A stretch of 64,000 nucleotides of DNA from an uncultured Schlesneria sp. (GCA_903840265.1 CAIMFH010000161.1:1-64000), one strand, 5' to 3'. Counted from the first letter of the stretch, positions 1-10,324 are shown. A program made the numbers and translations. Notes: a model not told the origin generated them from the sequence alone.

Positions 1-1
1 C

Positions 2-58
2 CCCACCGGCTTCTTCACGTCGCTAGGAGTTCCGAGATTAATGCCCAAACCCGCTTAA
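2..58 (+). CDS. possible C-terminal end of group II intron reverse transcriptase/maturase (partial)
   Basis: A frame open from the window edge ends at a TAA at 56-58 and would encode an 18-residue tail containing FFTSLGVPRL. It lies directly upstream of hairpins that look like intron domains V and VI. That is where the intron-encoded protein of domain IV normally ends. The tail is too short to identify on its own, so the call rests on position. The rest of the gene would lie left of the window. Confidence 0.3.
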   Translation, partial: PTGFFTSLGVPRLMPKPA

Positions 59-65
59 CCAACCG

Positions 66-138
66 AATCGCCGTGTACGGACCCGTACGCACGGTGGTGT
101 GGGAGGGGTTCCGCCGCGAGGCGGACCCCTATCCCGAT
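66..138 (+). ncRNA. 3' end of a group II intron (domain V-like and domain VI)
   Basis: Bases 67-98 fold as a domain V-like hairpin: a lower helix of 8 pairs (67-74 with 91-98), an unpaired GC at 89-90 on the 3' side, an upper helix of 5 pairs (75-79 with 84-88) and a four-base loop. A two-base 3' bulge between two such helices is the domain V hallmark, although the GACC loop is not a GNRA loop. Bases 101-135 fold as domain VI: GGGA/TCCC, GGGG/CCCC and CCGCC/GGCGG helices, a GCGA tetraloop and an unpaired T-A at 130-131. A131 would be the branch-point adenosine, 7 bases from an intron end near 138. The 5' part of the intron lies outside the window. Confidence 0.7.
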
Positions 139-140
139 TG

Positions 141-481
141 AAGTCGTCCGGCGATCGCCCATCTGGCCCAAATATCGAGCTGCAAGACTTTTCCCCACAA
201 TATGTTGTGACGAGCCCTCTCTCCGTCGCGGTATTCTTCGACGTGTTGGTATCAATTATGCCTAAGTTAACACACGGCAGGAATAGGAAGGCCTGTTGAA
301 TGCTCGTCAGGCGATCGGCGTTTTCTGCCGATATCGAGATTCATGAACGAACGTTCATAGAAAGTCGGCGTCCAGGGAGGAGTGTCATGTCGCGCCATCA
401 ACTGCGTGTCATGAGTCAGTTAAATCGATGTCGGAAATGGTCAGCCTCCTGTAGTGATTGAGTTTCATCTGGATTTCGCCC
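141..481. other. non-coding stretch downstream of the intron end
   Basis: No convincing gene was seen. The two short open frames that cross it have no recognisable product, and one of them is antisense to the intron hairpins. The stretch should contain the intron's 3' exon and the promoter of the kinase-like gene that begins at 482. I could not point to a clear -35/-10 pair. Confidence 0.5.
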
Positions 482-1186
482 ATGAGCCAAGCGTCCGTTC
501 CTGATGGTCAACCCCTTGCGTCTCGATCTGCCGGTTTGGGTTCTCACTGGGAACTCTGGGGTGTTCGCCACATCGCTCGGCGGATCGGTATCTGCGAGTG
601 CCGACGACGGTTACTTCACATGCTGCCGGGTCTGTTTCCCGCTCTGCTGTTGGTATTGCCTCATTACGATCCGTGGGAACTTCCGCTGAAACTCTGCGTG
701 GTCGGCTTCTCGCTGGGAACTATTGCGTTTGCCATTCTGCGATACAACGATTTTGCACGGCCCAATGAAAGTCAGTGGCACGTTTCGGTGCTCGGCTACA
801 TCATACCGGTTGTCGCACTGTTGATATTACTACCGGGACGATCCGAACTTGGTTTGTTGACTTTGGGTGTCCTGGCTTTCGGCGATGGTTCCGCTGCCTT
901 GGGTGGCAAGTTGATTCAAGGGCCAAGGCTGCCGTGGAACCGAGCCAAGACTTGGGCCGGACTGGCGTCGTTCGCGATCGTTGGCTCGATCGCTGCCTCG
1001 TTCAGCTACTGGGCCGATGCTCGCCCCGCCGTTCCGATCCGCATCTGCTGCACGATTGGTGCGGTCACCGCCCTGATGGGGGCCATCGTCGAATCGCTGC
1101 CGATTCGTTCGCACGATAATTTTCGAGTCGGTGCGACTGCCGCATTGACCGGCCTGACGATGCACATTCTGCTATTGGGTTGGTGA
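482..1186 (+). CDS. CTP-dependent diacylglycerol/dolichol kinase-like integral membrane protein
   Basis: This is a hydrophobic protein of 234 residues with several predicted membrane helices. It carries the signature of the phosphatidate cytidylyltransferase/SEC59/DGK1 group: GDGSAALGG around residue 132, a KTWAG motif about 25 residues later and ESLPIRSHDN near residue 205. Family members use CTP to phosphorylate or activate a lipid such as diacylglycerol, dolichol or phytol; the substrate here is not known. A TTG at 458 would extend the frame, but the ATG at 482 is preferred. The stop TGA shares a base with an ATG of the next gene (TGATG), so the gene is probably translationally coupled to the ABC exporter. 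Confidence 0.7.
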   Translation: MSQASVPDGQPLASRSAGLGSHWELWGVRHIARRIGICECRRRLLHMLPGLFPALLLVLPHYDPWELPLKLCVVGFSLGTIAFAILRYNDFARPNESQWHVSVLGYIIPVVALLILLPGRSELGLLTLGVLAFGDGSAALGGKLIQGPRLPWNRAKTWAGLASFAIVGSIAASFSYWADARPAVPIRICCTIGAVTALMGAIVESLPIRSHDNFRVGATAALTGLTMHILLLGW

Positions 1187-2196
1187 TGCTTCTTCAATCC
1201 CGCCGAGTTCGTACCGAATCCCCCCGCGTGCATGCCTCCGTCGGCCGTGCCGATGCTGCCTGCGCCAGCCTGCTGGAAGTACGGCATCTCTCGCGAAGTT
1301 TCGGCTCGCATCAGGCTGTCGTCGATGTGAGCTTTAAGCTGGAGAAGGGTGAAGTGCTGGGACTGCTCGGCCCCAACGGCGCTGGCAAAAGCACGTCAAT
1401 GATGATGATCTCGGGATTGCTTCGCCCCGATCATGGTGAAGTCGTCATCAATGGGCAGGTCTACAATGGACGTGATCCGAATCTGAAACGACAGATCGGA
1501 CTGGTCCCCCAGGATCTGGCGATCTATCCGGAACTTAATGCGATCGAAAACTTGCTGTTCTTCGGCAAGCTTTATGGAATTCGCGGCCGCGAGCTTCAGT
1601 CTCGCTGCGACGAAGTCCTGCAACGCATTGGGCTAACTGACAGCGCTCACCGCGCGTCTGGCAACTATTCCGGTGGCATGAAACGCCGTCTAAACTTCGG
1701 CGTAGCCCTGATGCACCAACCCTCGATTCTGATCCTTGACGAGCCGACAGTCGGGATTGACCCGCAATCACGATCGCATCTTCTCGAATGTGTGCGAGAT
1801 CAGGCGCTGTCCGGTGTCGGAGTGATCTACGCCAGTCACTACATGGAAGAGGTCCAGGAGATCTGCGAACGCGTTGCGATCGTCGACCACGGTAAAGTGT
1901 TGGCCTGCGACAGCATCCCCCGACTTCTCGAAGGATTAAACACCAGCCTCCTTATCCATGTGGAGGGAGAAGGCGACGTTCAAGGTCGGCTGGCGGGATT
2001 GGCCAGACTGGAACGAGCGGCCGATGGAACCGCGGTGATTGTCGTCAGCGGCGATTGTCGCGATATGGGCGAGCGATTGCGATCGCTTTTACACCACCTG
2101 ATGGCGGCGCGCGTCAAAGTGGCTCGCATCGAAACCCAGCAAACAAACCTTGAACGATTGTTCCTGCAACTGACCGGTTACGGTTTACGAGACTAG
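1186..2196 (+). CDS. ABC-2 type exporter, ATP-binding subunit
   Basis: This is the cytoplasmic ATPase of an ABC exporter. It has Walker A GPNGAGKS, the Q-loop at QDLAIYPE, signature YSGGMKRR, Walker B ILILDEPTVGID and the switch histidine in YASHYMEE. About 30 residues precede the nucleotide-binding domain, which is longer than usual, and about 90 residues follow it as in other DrrA/CcmA-like subunits. The ATG at 1186 overlaps the preceding stop by one base; an in-frame GTG at 1183 and TTG at 1180 also exist. The permease starts 24 bp downstream, so the pair forms one transporter. The substrate cannot be read from the sequence, though the lipid-kinase-like neighbour hints at a lipid or envelope compound. 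Confidence 0.9.
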   Translation: MLLQSRRVRTESPRVHASVGRADAACASLLEVRHLSRSFGSHQAVVDVSFKLEKGEVLGLLGPNGAGKSTSMMMISGLLRPDHGEVVINGQVYNGRDPNLKRQIGLVPQDLAIYPELNAIENLLFFGKLYGIRGRELQSRCDEVLQRIGLTDSAHRASGNYSGGMKRRLNFGVALMHQPSILILDEPTVGIDPQSRSHLLECVRDQALSGVGVIYASHYMEEVQEICERVAIVDHGKVLACDSIPRLLEGLNTSLLIHVEGEGDVQGRLAGLARLERAADGTAVIVVSGDCRDMGERLRSLLHHLMAARVKVARIETQQTNLERLFLQLTGYGLRD

Positions 2197-2220
2197 TTAC
2201 CAACCGCCTTCTGTGAGCTG

Positions 2221-3432
2221 ATGATGTCTGCCTGGCAGATTACTCGAAAAGACTTGCTGCTGCTGTTGAAAGACAGACGCGCCGTCGTGCTATTACTGAT
2301 CCTGCCGTTGCTGTTCATTTCCATCGTGGGAATGTCCACTGGGCAGTTTCTGACACGCGACGACAACAGTCAGAAATTTCGCATCCTGGTTGTCGACCAG
2401 AACAGCAGCGATCTGTCTCAACAATTGATTCAAGAGCTGAAACGAAATCGAGAATTCTCGGTCACGACAGGTGACTCGGCAGCCGACGCAGATGACAAGC
2501 TGCAACGCGGCGATGCTTCGATGATGATTACGATCGGAGCGGATTTCGAGAATCGAGCCGAGCAACTGCGGATCTCGGAAGTTTTCAACTCGGATTCGGG
2601 AATGCTGGCAGGTGGTCCCGAGGCGCTCGACGTCAAACTCGAAACTCGACCCGCCGCGATCGGTATTGGTCGGCTTCTCGAGGGCGTGATCTTCAGCAAG
2701 ATGATTAAGGTCGTCGCCCCCGTCGCCGCTCGTAAGAATCCGGTTACACGCACTTGGGTTGAAGACACCCCTTCCGATCAGGAGCCGAAGCCGGCCGCGG
2801 TATCCTCTGTGGAAAAGTACATCCCTCAACCAAGCGCTGTTTACTCGTGGATCGTGCCTGGGTTCACAGTGATGTTTGCCTTCTTCGTCATCAGCGTGAT
2901 GGCACGCTCGTTCATCTCCGAGCGTGAGAATGGCACTTTGCGAAGGTTACTGTTGTCACCCATTAGTCAGACTTCCGTTCTGGCCGGGAAGACGATCCCC
3001 TTCTTCCTGACATCGGTCATCCAGTGCCTGCTGCTATTCGGCTGCGGGCGCGTGCTGTTCGGGATGTCCTGGGGACCAGCCCCGATCTACTTGATTCCAG
3101 TGATCCTTTGCACATCGCTGGCGGCAACATCGTTGGGCTTATTGTTGGCAACGATGGTCCATACCGATCAACAGGTCTCTTCCTACGGAACAACGCTGAT
3201 CCTGGTCCTTAGCAGCATGAGCGGCTGTTTTTTTCCACGTGACCTGTTTCCGCAAACGATGAAGCAGATCAGCCTCTTCACACCCCACGGCTGGGCACTA
3301 AAAGCATTCGACGCAGTACTCAGTCAGGCGACCGTCGATCTTACAACCGTCGCCACTTGCTGCGGCATGCTGGTGCTGTTCGCGGTCGTCTTCTTCGCGA
3401 CAGGAAGCTGGCGCTTCCGCGTCGCCAGCTAG
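2221..3432 (+). CDS. ABC-2 type exporter, permease subunit
   Basis: This 403-residue membrane protein has the ABC-2 permease layout. There is one helix near residues 22-44, a large extracytoplasmic loop of about 170 residues, and then five hydrophobic segments starting with SWIVPGFTVMFAFFVISVM. The RENGTLRRLL motif just after the second helix is typical of the family and contacts the ATPase. It follows the ATP-binding subunit closely in the same direction, and the two should assemble as a 2+2 complex in the inner membrane. It ends facing the convergent gene at 3454, only 21 bp away. Confidence 0.88.
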   Translation: MMSAWQITRKDLLLLLKDRRAVVLLLILPLLFISIVGMSTGQFLTRDDNSQKFRILVVDQNSSDLSQQLIQELKRNREFSVTTGDSAADADDKLQRGDASMMITIGADFENRAEQLRISEVFNSDSGMLAGGPEALDVKLETRPAAIGIGRLLEGVIFSKMIKVVAPVAARKNPVTRTWVEDTPSDQEPKPAAVSSVEKYIPQPSAVYSWIVPGFTVMFAFFVISVMARSFISERENGTLRRLLLSPISQTSVLAGKTIPFFLTSVIQCLLLFGCGRVLFGMSWGPAPIYLIPVILCTSLAATSLGLLLATMVHTDQQVSSYGTTLILVLSSMSGCFFPRDLFPQTMKQISLFTPHGWALKAFDAVLSQATVDLTTVATCCGMLVLFAVVFFATGSWRFRVAS

Positions 3433-3453
3433 TGCTAACCCAGACCAAGTGAA

Positions 3454-4977
3454 TTACGCCAACGCATCTCGAGTTCGTTTGACCAGCTTGTTTTCCGCGT
3501 CGCCCGACCCTCGTAGGTTGTAGACACCCGCTGCCAGGAAGCGGCCTCGCCATTCGGGCGAGACATGTTGGAAGTCTTCCATGATGGCGGCGCTAAATTT
3601 GTAATCGTGCGAATTCGTCCCTTTCAGGAAGATCAGTAGACGAGCGGCGTCGATGAAGTCCTTCGGATCGGGATGCTCATTCACATAGGCCAGCAGCTTG
3701 CTGGCTGCCACCGACCGGTCGCGAGAGATGTCCGCCAGGATCTCGTTCAATCCGTCGGCACCCGCTTGCAGTTGTGCTGGCTCCAGAGTGTCGAGTCGCG
3801 TGTGTGCGATCTTCCCGCGACTGATCATTGCTTCGCGGAACAACGGCACGAAAGCCACGTTCTGTAGGAAGACCATGCGTCGCGTATCGTCATTCCTAGT
3901 CGACTGAAATGCATATCGCAGGGCGTTTGACGATGTCATCGCGTGCAGCGCGACGATCCCGGGCTGACGCATCAACAACTCTCCGGCACCCACAAAAAGT
4001 GCGTCCCAGATCGACTGTGGCGAGACCCCCCGATTGATGATGTCGACTGCTTTGGCGCAGGCTTCTTGGTCGTTCGCGGTTCTCAAAGCTGCCAGGAATT
4101 CTGTCGTCGCGACCGGGTCGATTTTGCCTTCCGTCCAATCGGCTCGCAGTCGCGAAGCCAATTCGCGATTCCGTTTCCACGGCTGATCTGCAGCGGCATC
4201 ACCCTTGAACGGATTGCCTCCTTCGTGATGTTGCAAGGCGTAGGCGAGCGACCGCAGGATCGGCTCAGCATGGTGCCAACCGATTGCGTCGAGTGTCCGA
4301 CGACTATTGGCGACAAAGATTGCCTTGTGCCCTATGTCACGGAAGTCGCGAGCCCCGTAGCGGTAAAATAACTCGAAGACCTCTTCCATCGTCGACGAGC
4401 GAGCGAGTCCCGCCACAGCGGCATCGGCAGCTCCTTCGTCCCAGGAATCCATCGCATCGATGAAGGCCTGCCGTGCTTTCTCGGCCGGAGGAACCAATGA
4501 CTCTTTCACGGGAGCCATCGTCCAATTCCCTTCGCGCACATCCGCGGCCTGCGAAGACTTGAACTCATCCAAAGCCCAGAAGATCGGCAGCCAGCGCTGG
4601 TCATCGGGTGATGCCTGGCTGGCCAGATGCGCGGAATTGACAACTAGCACCGCATGAAACTTAAAGCCAACCGATGGCCGCGGTTGAATATTTCGCACGC
4701 CTGCCAGGAGCAATGCGGCCAGGACTTCGCGATAGGTCAGGCCACCCTTAATGCGCTCGGCAACCTTTTCCAATAGCTGCTCGCGAGGTGTGTCTTCCAG
4801 CAACTTCACGACTGGCTCGATACTGGGATCGAGTTGCACCACATTGGGGTCCAATTGCGATTCCGCGGCGGCGACGGGTTGCAACTGGGAGAGAAATCCC
4901 AAGTCACCTAAGCCGGCCAGGGCTCCTCCCATGGCCGTACTCTGCAGAAAGCATCGTCGAGATGTGTGTTCAAACAT
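3454..4977 (-). CDS. Tat-signal protein of unknown function
   Basis: The product has 507 residues. The N-terminus has a twin-arginine motif (SRRCFLQ) and a short hydrophobic stretch ending near AAAES, so export in folded form is likely. The mature part is rich in helices and has several conserved-looking histidines (GFKFHAVL, DIGHKAIF, IGWHHAEP, LQHHEGG), which would suit a metal- or cofactor-bound enzyme, but I do not recognise the family. The ATG at 4977 is preferred over one 21 codons upstream because GGAAGG lies about 8 bases before it and the Tat signal then sits at the terminus. The sugar-isomerase-like Tat protein lies immediately upstream on the same strand. Confidence 0.72.
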   Translation of the reverse strand: MFEHTSRRCFLQSTAMGGALAGLGDLGFLSQLQPVAAAESQLDPNVVQLDPSIEPVVKLLEDTPREQLLEKVAERIKGGLTYREVLAALLLAGVRNIQPRPSVGFKFHAVLVVNSAHLASQASPDDQRWLPIFWALDEFKSSQAADVREGNWTMAPVKESLVPPAEKARQAFIDAMDSWDEGAADAAVAGLARSSTMEEVFELFYRYGARDFRDIGHKAIFVANSRRTLDAIGWHHAEPILRSLAYALQHHEGGNPFKGDAAADQPWKRNRELASRLRADWTEGKIDPVATTEFLAALRTANDQEACAKAVDIINRGVSPQSIWDALFVGAGELLMRQPGIVALHAMTSSNALRYAFQSTRNDDTRRMVFLQNVAFVPLFREAMISRGKIAHTRLDTLEPAQLQAGADGLNEILADISRDRSVAASKLLAYVNEHPDPKDFIDAARLLIFLKGTNSHDYKFSAAIMEDFQHVSPEWRGRFLAAGVYNLRGSGDAENKLVKRTRDALA

Positions 4978-5075
4978 GGCAATCACCTTCCCAGGAATTG
5001 GCCCGCCGTGAACGAGGACACCGAAATTATACCAAGTCATTTATTCAGACCGGATATTTTCCCTCCGCCAAATTC

Positions 5076-5975
5076 TCAACCAACCTTGGCTCGTGCGGCA
5101 GCGAGCATCTTGTCGAACAATTGCCGCTGCTCAATCAATGCTGCTGCCGGATCGGCGGGGACGGTTCCCTCTTCCAGCATCAGCCAGCCGGCGTAGTCTA
5201 TTTTGACGTACAGCTCCAAGAGCTGTTGATGCGGATACGTCTTCGAATCGAGCAGATGGATATGCGCCGTTTCGCCAAAACGATCTTTCACCAGATTGAA
5301 GTTGTGTTCCAGGCCAGGGGCATCGAGATCCTCTGGATTCGAATTCCAGCAGACGCCGACGTTGGTGTTGTCGGCCACATCCATGATCGCCTTGATGGTG
5401 GGCAGCTTGCAGCATTGCCCATGCACTTCCAGGCGGATCTGTTGGCCGAAGCCGGCTGCATACTCGCCCAGTATATTCAGTGACTTGCCAATCTGTTCGA
5501 TCGTTTTCTCTTTGGGGATATTGGGATGGAACGAGTCCGGTTTGACTTTGACTCCGGTTCCGCCGATGTCGTGACTGAGGACAATAAACGCCTTCGTCGC
5601 GTCGATCGCTTTCGCGACGACAGCAGGATCGGGATTGTCATAGCGTTCGTTGCTGCCAATCCCGACGCATTCGACTTCGGAGTCGGCGAATCGCTTGCGG
5701 ACTTCCATGCGTTCCGCCTCAGTAAGAGCGGGCTCAACTCCATGTTTGTGAGTCGTGCGAAGTTCAATGCCCAGGCAACCCGCCTTGGCACAATTCGTAA
5801 TCAACGTCGGCAGATCCCAGTCCTTGCCCCATTGGTAAGTGACCAACCCAAACTGGATATCCGCACCCTTCTTCTCTTCTTGAGCAACGCCGACGCGTGG
5901 CTGTCCAAACGTCGCCAATAGCGATGCTCCGACCGCAGCGGCACCTAAGAATTCACGTCTAGAAAACTGCGACAT
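5076..5975 (-). CDS. Tat-exported sugar phosphate isomerase/epimerase-like TIM-barrel protein
   Basis: A clear Tat signal (SRREFLGAAAVGASLLA) is followed by a xylose-isomerase-like TIM barrel that opens with FGLVTYQWGKDWDLP. Family motifs include GIELRTTHKHGVEP, IRLEVHGQC and a late HLLDSKTYPHQ segment, in which Glu, Asp and His residues would bind a divalent metal. Members isomerise or epimerise sugars or cleave modified sugars; the substrate is unknown. Thirteen codons upstream of the ATG at 5975 also remain open, but the Tat motif sits properly behind this ATG. Planctomycetes often carry such exported isomerase-like proteins. The acyltransferase gene upstream ends 44 bp away. Confidence 0.82.
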   Translation of the reverse strand: MSQFSRREFLGAAAVGASLLATFGQPRVGVAQEEKKGADIQFGLVTYQWGKDWDLPTLITNCAKAGCLGIELRTTHKHGVEPALTEAERMEVRKRFADSEVECVGIGSNERYDNPDPAVVAKAIDATKAFIVLSHDIGGTGVKVKPDSFHPNIPKEKTIEQIGKSLNILGEYAAGFGQQIRLEVHGQCCKLPTIKAIMDVADNTNVGVCWNSNPEDLDAPGLEHNFNLVKDRFGETAHIHLLDSKTYPHQQLLELYVKIDYAGWLMLEEGTVPADPAAALIEQRQLFDKMLAAARAKVG

Positions 5976-6019
5976 CGGAGCGTTCCTTAGTTCGAAGTTC
6001 GAGAATTCAAACACTTCTC

Positions 6020-6739
6020 CTAACCATTCGTCTGTGGTCCATCCACTAATTTAGGCCACACCGTGTTGGTCCGCCATGCTTCCGCTTCGTCAAAACAGCT
6101 GGCGATCCGGTTGCGAACGAACTCAATCAGTGCTTGATCCTGATCGCGGCCCGCAAACTGTTCGAGTTCTTCAATGCTGATCGGCGTTCCCACGACGACG
6201 CGCACTCGAGTTGGTCTCAGGAACCAACTCTTTCGGCCAAGGGCTTGGAAGCCCCCCGCGATTCCGACTGGATAGACGGGCACCTTGGCGCGTCGAATCA
6301 GGGCGACGAATCCCGGCTTTAACGGGCCCATCGCGCCCGTTTCCGTACGAGTCCCCTCCGGAAACAACCCCACCAGAAAACCGTGTTGCATACGTCGGAT
6401 GGTTTCGCGCATCGTCGCCGTGGCGGCCGCTTCGCGACTGATCGGCATGACATAAGTGTTCCGCAGAATCCACCCGATGACCGGGATACGAAACAACGAG
6501 TCTCGTGCCAGGTAACTGATCGGCCTATGTAGCGGCAAGCCGACTAACAGGGGATCGAGGAAACTTTGGTGGTTCGCCAGGACCAAGCCTCCGTCGGCAT
6601 CCTCCAGTTGCTGGTGGCCGCGCGAGCGATAGCCGAGCCAGAAACAAAAGAAAATCTGCAGGAAGAACTGAAAGAATCTCCAGATCAGACTGCGTGACTT
6701 TGGAGGCGGAAGTGGTAACGGTTCTGCGGGTGATGACAT
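6020..6739 (-). CDS. 1-acyl-sn-glycerol-3-phosphate acyltransferase (PlsC family)
   Basis: This membrane-bound acyltransferase of 239 residues carries the PlsC motifs: the catalytic NHQSFLDP (H-x4-D), FPEGTRTETG for phosphate binding, and a VPVYPVGI segment near the C-terminal third. A hydrophobic stretch (FFQFFLQIFFCFWLGY) near residue 25-40 anchors it in the membrane. It should transfer an acyl chain to lysophosphatidic acid in phospholipid synthesis. The length fits the family. It is the first gene of a three-gene minus-strand run with the two Tat proteins, but a functional link to them is not evident. Confidence 0.88.
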   Translation of the reverse strand: MSSPAEPLPLPPPKSRSLIWRFFQFFLQIFFCFWLGYRSRGHQQLEDADGGLVLANHQSFLDPLLVGLPLHRPISYLARDSLFRIPVIGWILRNTYVMPISREAAATATMRETIRRMQHGFLVGLFPEGTRTETGAMGPLKPGFVALIRRAKVPVYPVGIAGGFQALGRKSWFLRPTRVRVVVGTPISIEELEQFAGRDQDQALIEFVRNRIASCFDEAEAWRTNTVWPKLVDGPQTNG

Positions 6740-6850
6740 CCAGATGGCTCTTGAACTCAGCGGTTTATCAGTGGCGAATTGCGTTTCACGGTTACAACTC
6801 TTACGATTCTAGGCCCCATTCGCCCGCCTTACGACCAGGGCGGTCGGTGG

Positions 6851-6930
6851 GTTAACCGCGTGGGAATGACCTCGCGATCTCGAGACTCCAATCATAGCTG
6901 ACTCGCGGGGCGATGCCCACGCGGTTAAAC
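6851..6930. repeat. palindromic intergenic element, GGTTAAAC family, copy 1
   Basis: The outer ends are GTTAACCGCGTGGG (6851-6864) and CCCACGCGGTTAAAC (6916-6930), inverted copies of each other with a 51-base interior. The same ends, with one transition, bound the longer element at 13771-13895, so the two are members of one family. It lies in the region between the divergent acyltransferase and metY genes. Confidence 0.75.
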
Positions 6931-6955
6931 GACGAGTGATGGCTGCATAACGTAA

Positions 6956-8266
<1,311 letters not shown>

Positions 8267-8288
8267 TCGATTTTTTGTTGTGACACCC

Positions 8289-8334
8289 GCCGAGCTTCCG
8301 AGATCTACAACGATTTCGGGAGCTCGGCTTTTTT
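8289..8334 (+). terminator. Rho-independent terminator of metY
   Basis: A long hairpin pairs GCCGAGCTTCCGAGATC with GATTTCGGGAGCTCGGC around an ACAAC-type loop and is followed by six T residues at 8329-8334. It starts 23 bases after the metY stop codon. Confidence 0.9.
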
Positions 8335-8443
8335 GATTTTGGGCCTCATCCTAGTGCGGGCCGCACTTTCATTTGGCGTTGAAACAGAGGTTAGACTCCG
8401 TGGTTTTCTGCTCGCGGGGCGCCACAGTTAGGTGGGATGCGCT

Positions 8444-9805
8444 CTAGAAGATCATCTGGGCACCGAGTGTAAAGATGTTCAGCCGGCTTCCCGCGACGAC
8501 ATCCCGTTCGCTCCAGACAGCAGTCAGGCGAGCGTTCGGACCGTTCATCACATACTCAACACCAACGTCGAGGCCGCGCGAAAACAGACCTGCCGATGGT
8601 GCGAGGTAATCTCGGTTGTATTGCTGATAACGAGTGTATGGTCGGAAGCGACCAGTGATCGGTCCCACCGAAAAGATCTGTGGAAACATGTAGCCGACAT
8701 AGGCGAAGCCGCTTTGACCTTGCTGGGTGCTCGTCACCAGATCTGAATTATTGTACTTGTACAATGCTCCTTCCACCGTGATGACGCCTTCGTTCTCGAA
8801 CTTGGTCTCGTACAAGAAATCCAGATTCATGCCGGTGAAGTTTGCCGGCGCCGCTGCTGTGCCAAGCGCGTTATGCTGCGTCTGGATCGCAAATCCAAGA
8901 GCGAGGATATCTTTCTTGCCGTAATACGTACTCTGGTGGTAGTAGCCTGGCTCGGCGTCGAGGAAGTTGAACGTCACGCGAGCATCCAGCTGGATGTTGT
9001 TGTTGGGGTTTGGAGCAGTGTCTGGCGGATTCGTGTAAGGAGATTGAAGCGATCCCCCCGTTCCGTTGAAGGCACCGACACTCCACTTGATCTGGCCACC
9101 GGAGTACTGTCCCCAGTATGCGGCACCGAGTTGACGACCCTGGAAGATTGCGGGGTAGTTCGACACGAATGGGTAGTCCCAGCCGTTGATGTAGAACGGT
9201 CCGGAAATGTTAGCACGGTCGGATGGAGGCAGGAACTGGCCCATCCAGACATTGAACGCGTCTCCCGTCTCCACCTTGACAATGGCATCGAGCAGATTGA
9301 ACGGGCTCGGTACCCCGAGAGAGGCGGGAGTCACCCCGTTCGCCAGATCGACATCAGAGTTCACTTCAAATCCGACGTACTTTGTGACCTGACCACTCGC
9401 GAGCAACCGCGCGTTATTGAGTGTGAAATAGTTGCCGAGTCCAGAAGTGGCGTACGATTGCCCATTGAACGACGCTCGCACCGCGGCTCCCACTTTTGTC
9501 CACTTGTCGGGAGCCCACTGATACTTATAGCCGGCGGGATCAAGGCCATCGCAGCAGCCTGCAAAGCGGCCGCAAGAATCACTGCTGGTTGATGGCGTGA
9601 ACACTTCGGCCGGAGCCGTCGATTGATATTTGAGGTAGTCCGTTTCCGCCGGTGTTGGTGGGATCGCACCAGGCTGTTCGTTCTGAGCAAGGGCTTCGTT
9701 AATTCGCTGCCTGGCCGCCTCCCCGGGCCACTCCTGAGCTGTGGCGGGTCCGCTTGTCGCGACGAGCAGTGCCGCCATGGTTACAAGCGCAAGAAGAGCC
9801 TTCAT
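8444..9805 (-). CDS. BBP2/OmpL-like beta-barrel porin
   Basis: The product of 453 residues has a signal peptide (MKALLALVTMAALLVA, cleavage near ATAQ) and then alternating strands rich in Gly, Asn, Tyr and Phe, ending with a terminal aromatic residue (LGAQMIF), as outer-membrane barrels do. The mature part contains WMGQFLPPSDRANISGPFY and repeated DxRVTFNF-type strands characteristic of putative porin-2 proteins. It probably forms a pore for small solutes. The frame stays open about 100 codons further upstream, but the ATG at 9805 is preceded by GAGGA and begins the signal peptide. A cluster of Cys (DSCGRFAGCCDG) in the early mature region is unusual for a porin. Confidence 0.82.
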   Translation of the reverse strand: MKALLALVTMAALLVATSGPATAQEWPGEAARQRINEALAQNEQPGAIPPTPAETDYLKYQSTAPAEVFTPSTSSDSCGRFAGCCDGLDPAGYKYQWAPDKWTKVGAAVRASFNGQSYATSGLGNYFTLNNARLLASGQVTKYVGFEVNSDVDLANGVTPASLGVPSPFNLLDAIVKVETGDAFNVWMGQFLPPSDRANISGPFYINGWDYPFVSNYPAIFQGRQLGAAYWGQYSGGQIKWSVGAFNGTGGSLQSPYTNPPDTAPNPNNNIQLDARVTFNFLDAEPGYYHQSTYYGKKDILALGFAIQTQHNALGTAAAPANFTGMNLDFLYETKFENEGVITVEGALYKYNNSDLVTSTQQGQSGFAYVGYMFPQIFSVGPITGRFRPYTRYQQYNRDYLAPSAGLFSRGLDVGVEYVMNGPNARLTAVWSERDVVAGSRLNIFTLGAQMIF

Positions 9806-10273
9806 ACGTTCCTCGGTCGATGTCCGGAGATGGGCGAACTCAGCTAGGGTGCCGGCTACAAAGACGTTATGACTGGCATAACCGCTACATTCATACTCGG
9901 ACACCGTTATCGGAATCTTGAGAGGATGTCGGCTATCTTGCCCAGTCCCCCATTCGGTGATGCTATCGCGATAGGAACTTTTGTATGGCTGTCGCGATCC
10001 CACAACTACCAGTGTCGAAATGAGTTGAGCGGTGTTGAGTCGAAGTGATTTGGCAGGATTTGTCAGTCCATGGCAGGGTTTTGGGGGTGTCGCGTTTTTT
10101 GAGCGGTGTGGACTCACTTCTGTGGCTAGATACTATCCCCGATCACGGGACGTGCCGCAGCTCGTCCGCTCCTTGAGTTCAATTGCTGGCCGGATCCCCT
10201 CACTCGTATTTTGAGCGGATTCGTTCGCGGCTTTCGTTTGCCGCATCAAACTCCCTTCGCCTGAAAGCAAAAA

Positions 10274-10324
10274 AACGGCCACACTAAATCAACCACAATG
10301 ACGTGGCGAAAAAGTGTGGCCGTT
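10274..10324 (-). terminator. hairpin with poly-A/T flank, terminator-like for minus-strand transcripts
   Basis: AACGGCCACACT (10274-10285) and AGTGTGGCCGTT (10313-10324) are perfect inverted repeats around a 27-base loop. The left side is preceded by a run of A, which on the minus strand reads as a T run after the stem. No gene transcribed leftward into it is visible, so it may instead belong to a mobile-element remnant. Confidence 0.45.
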
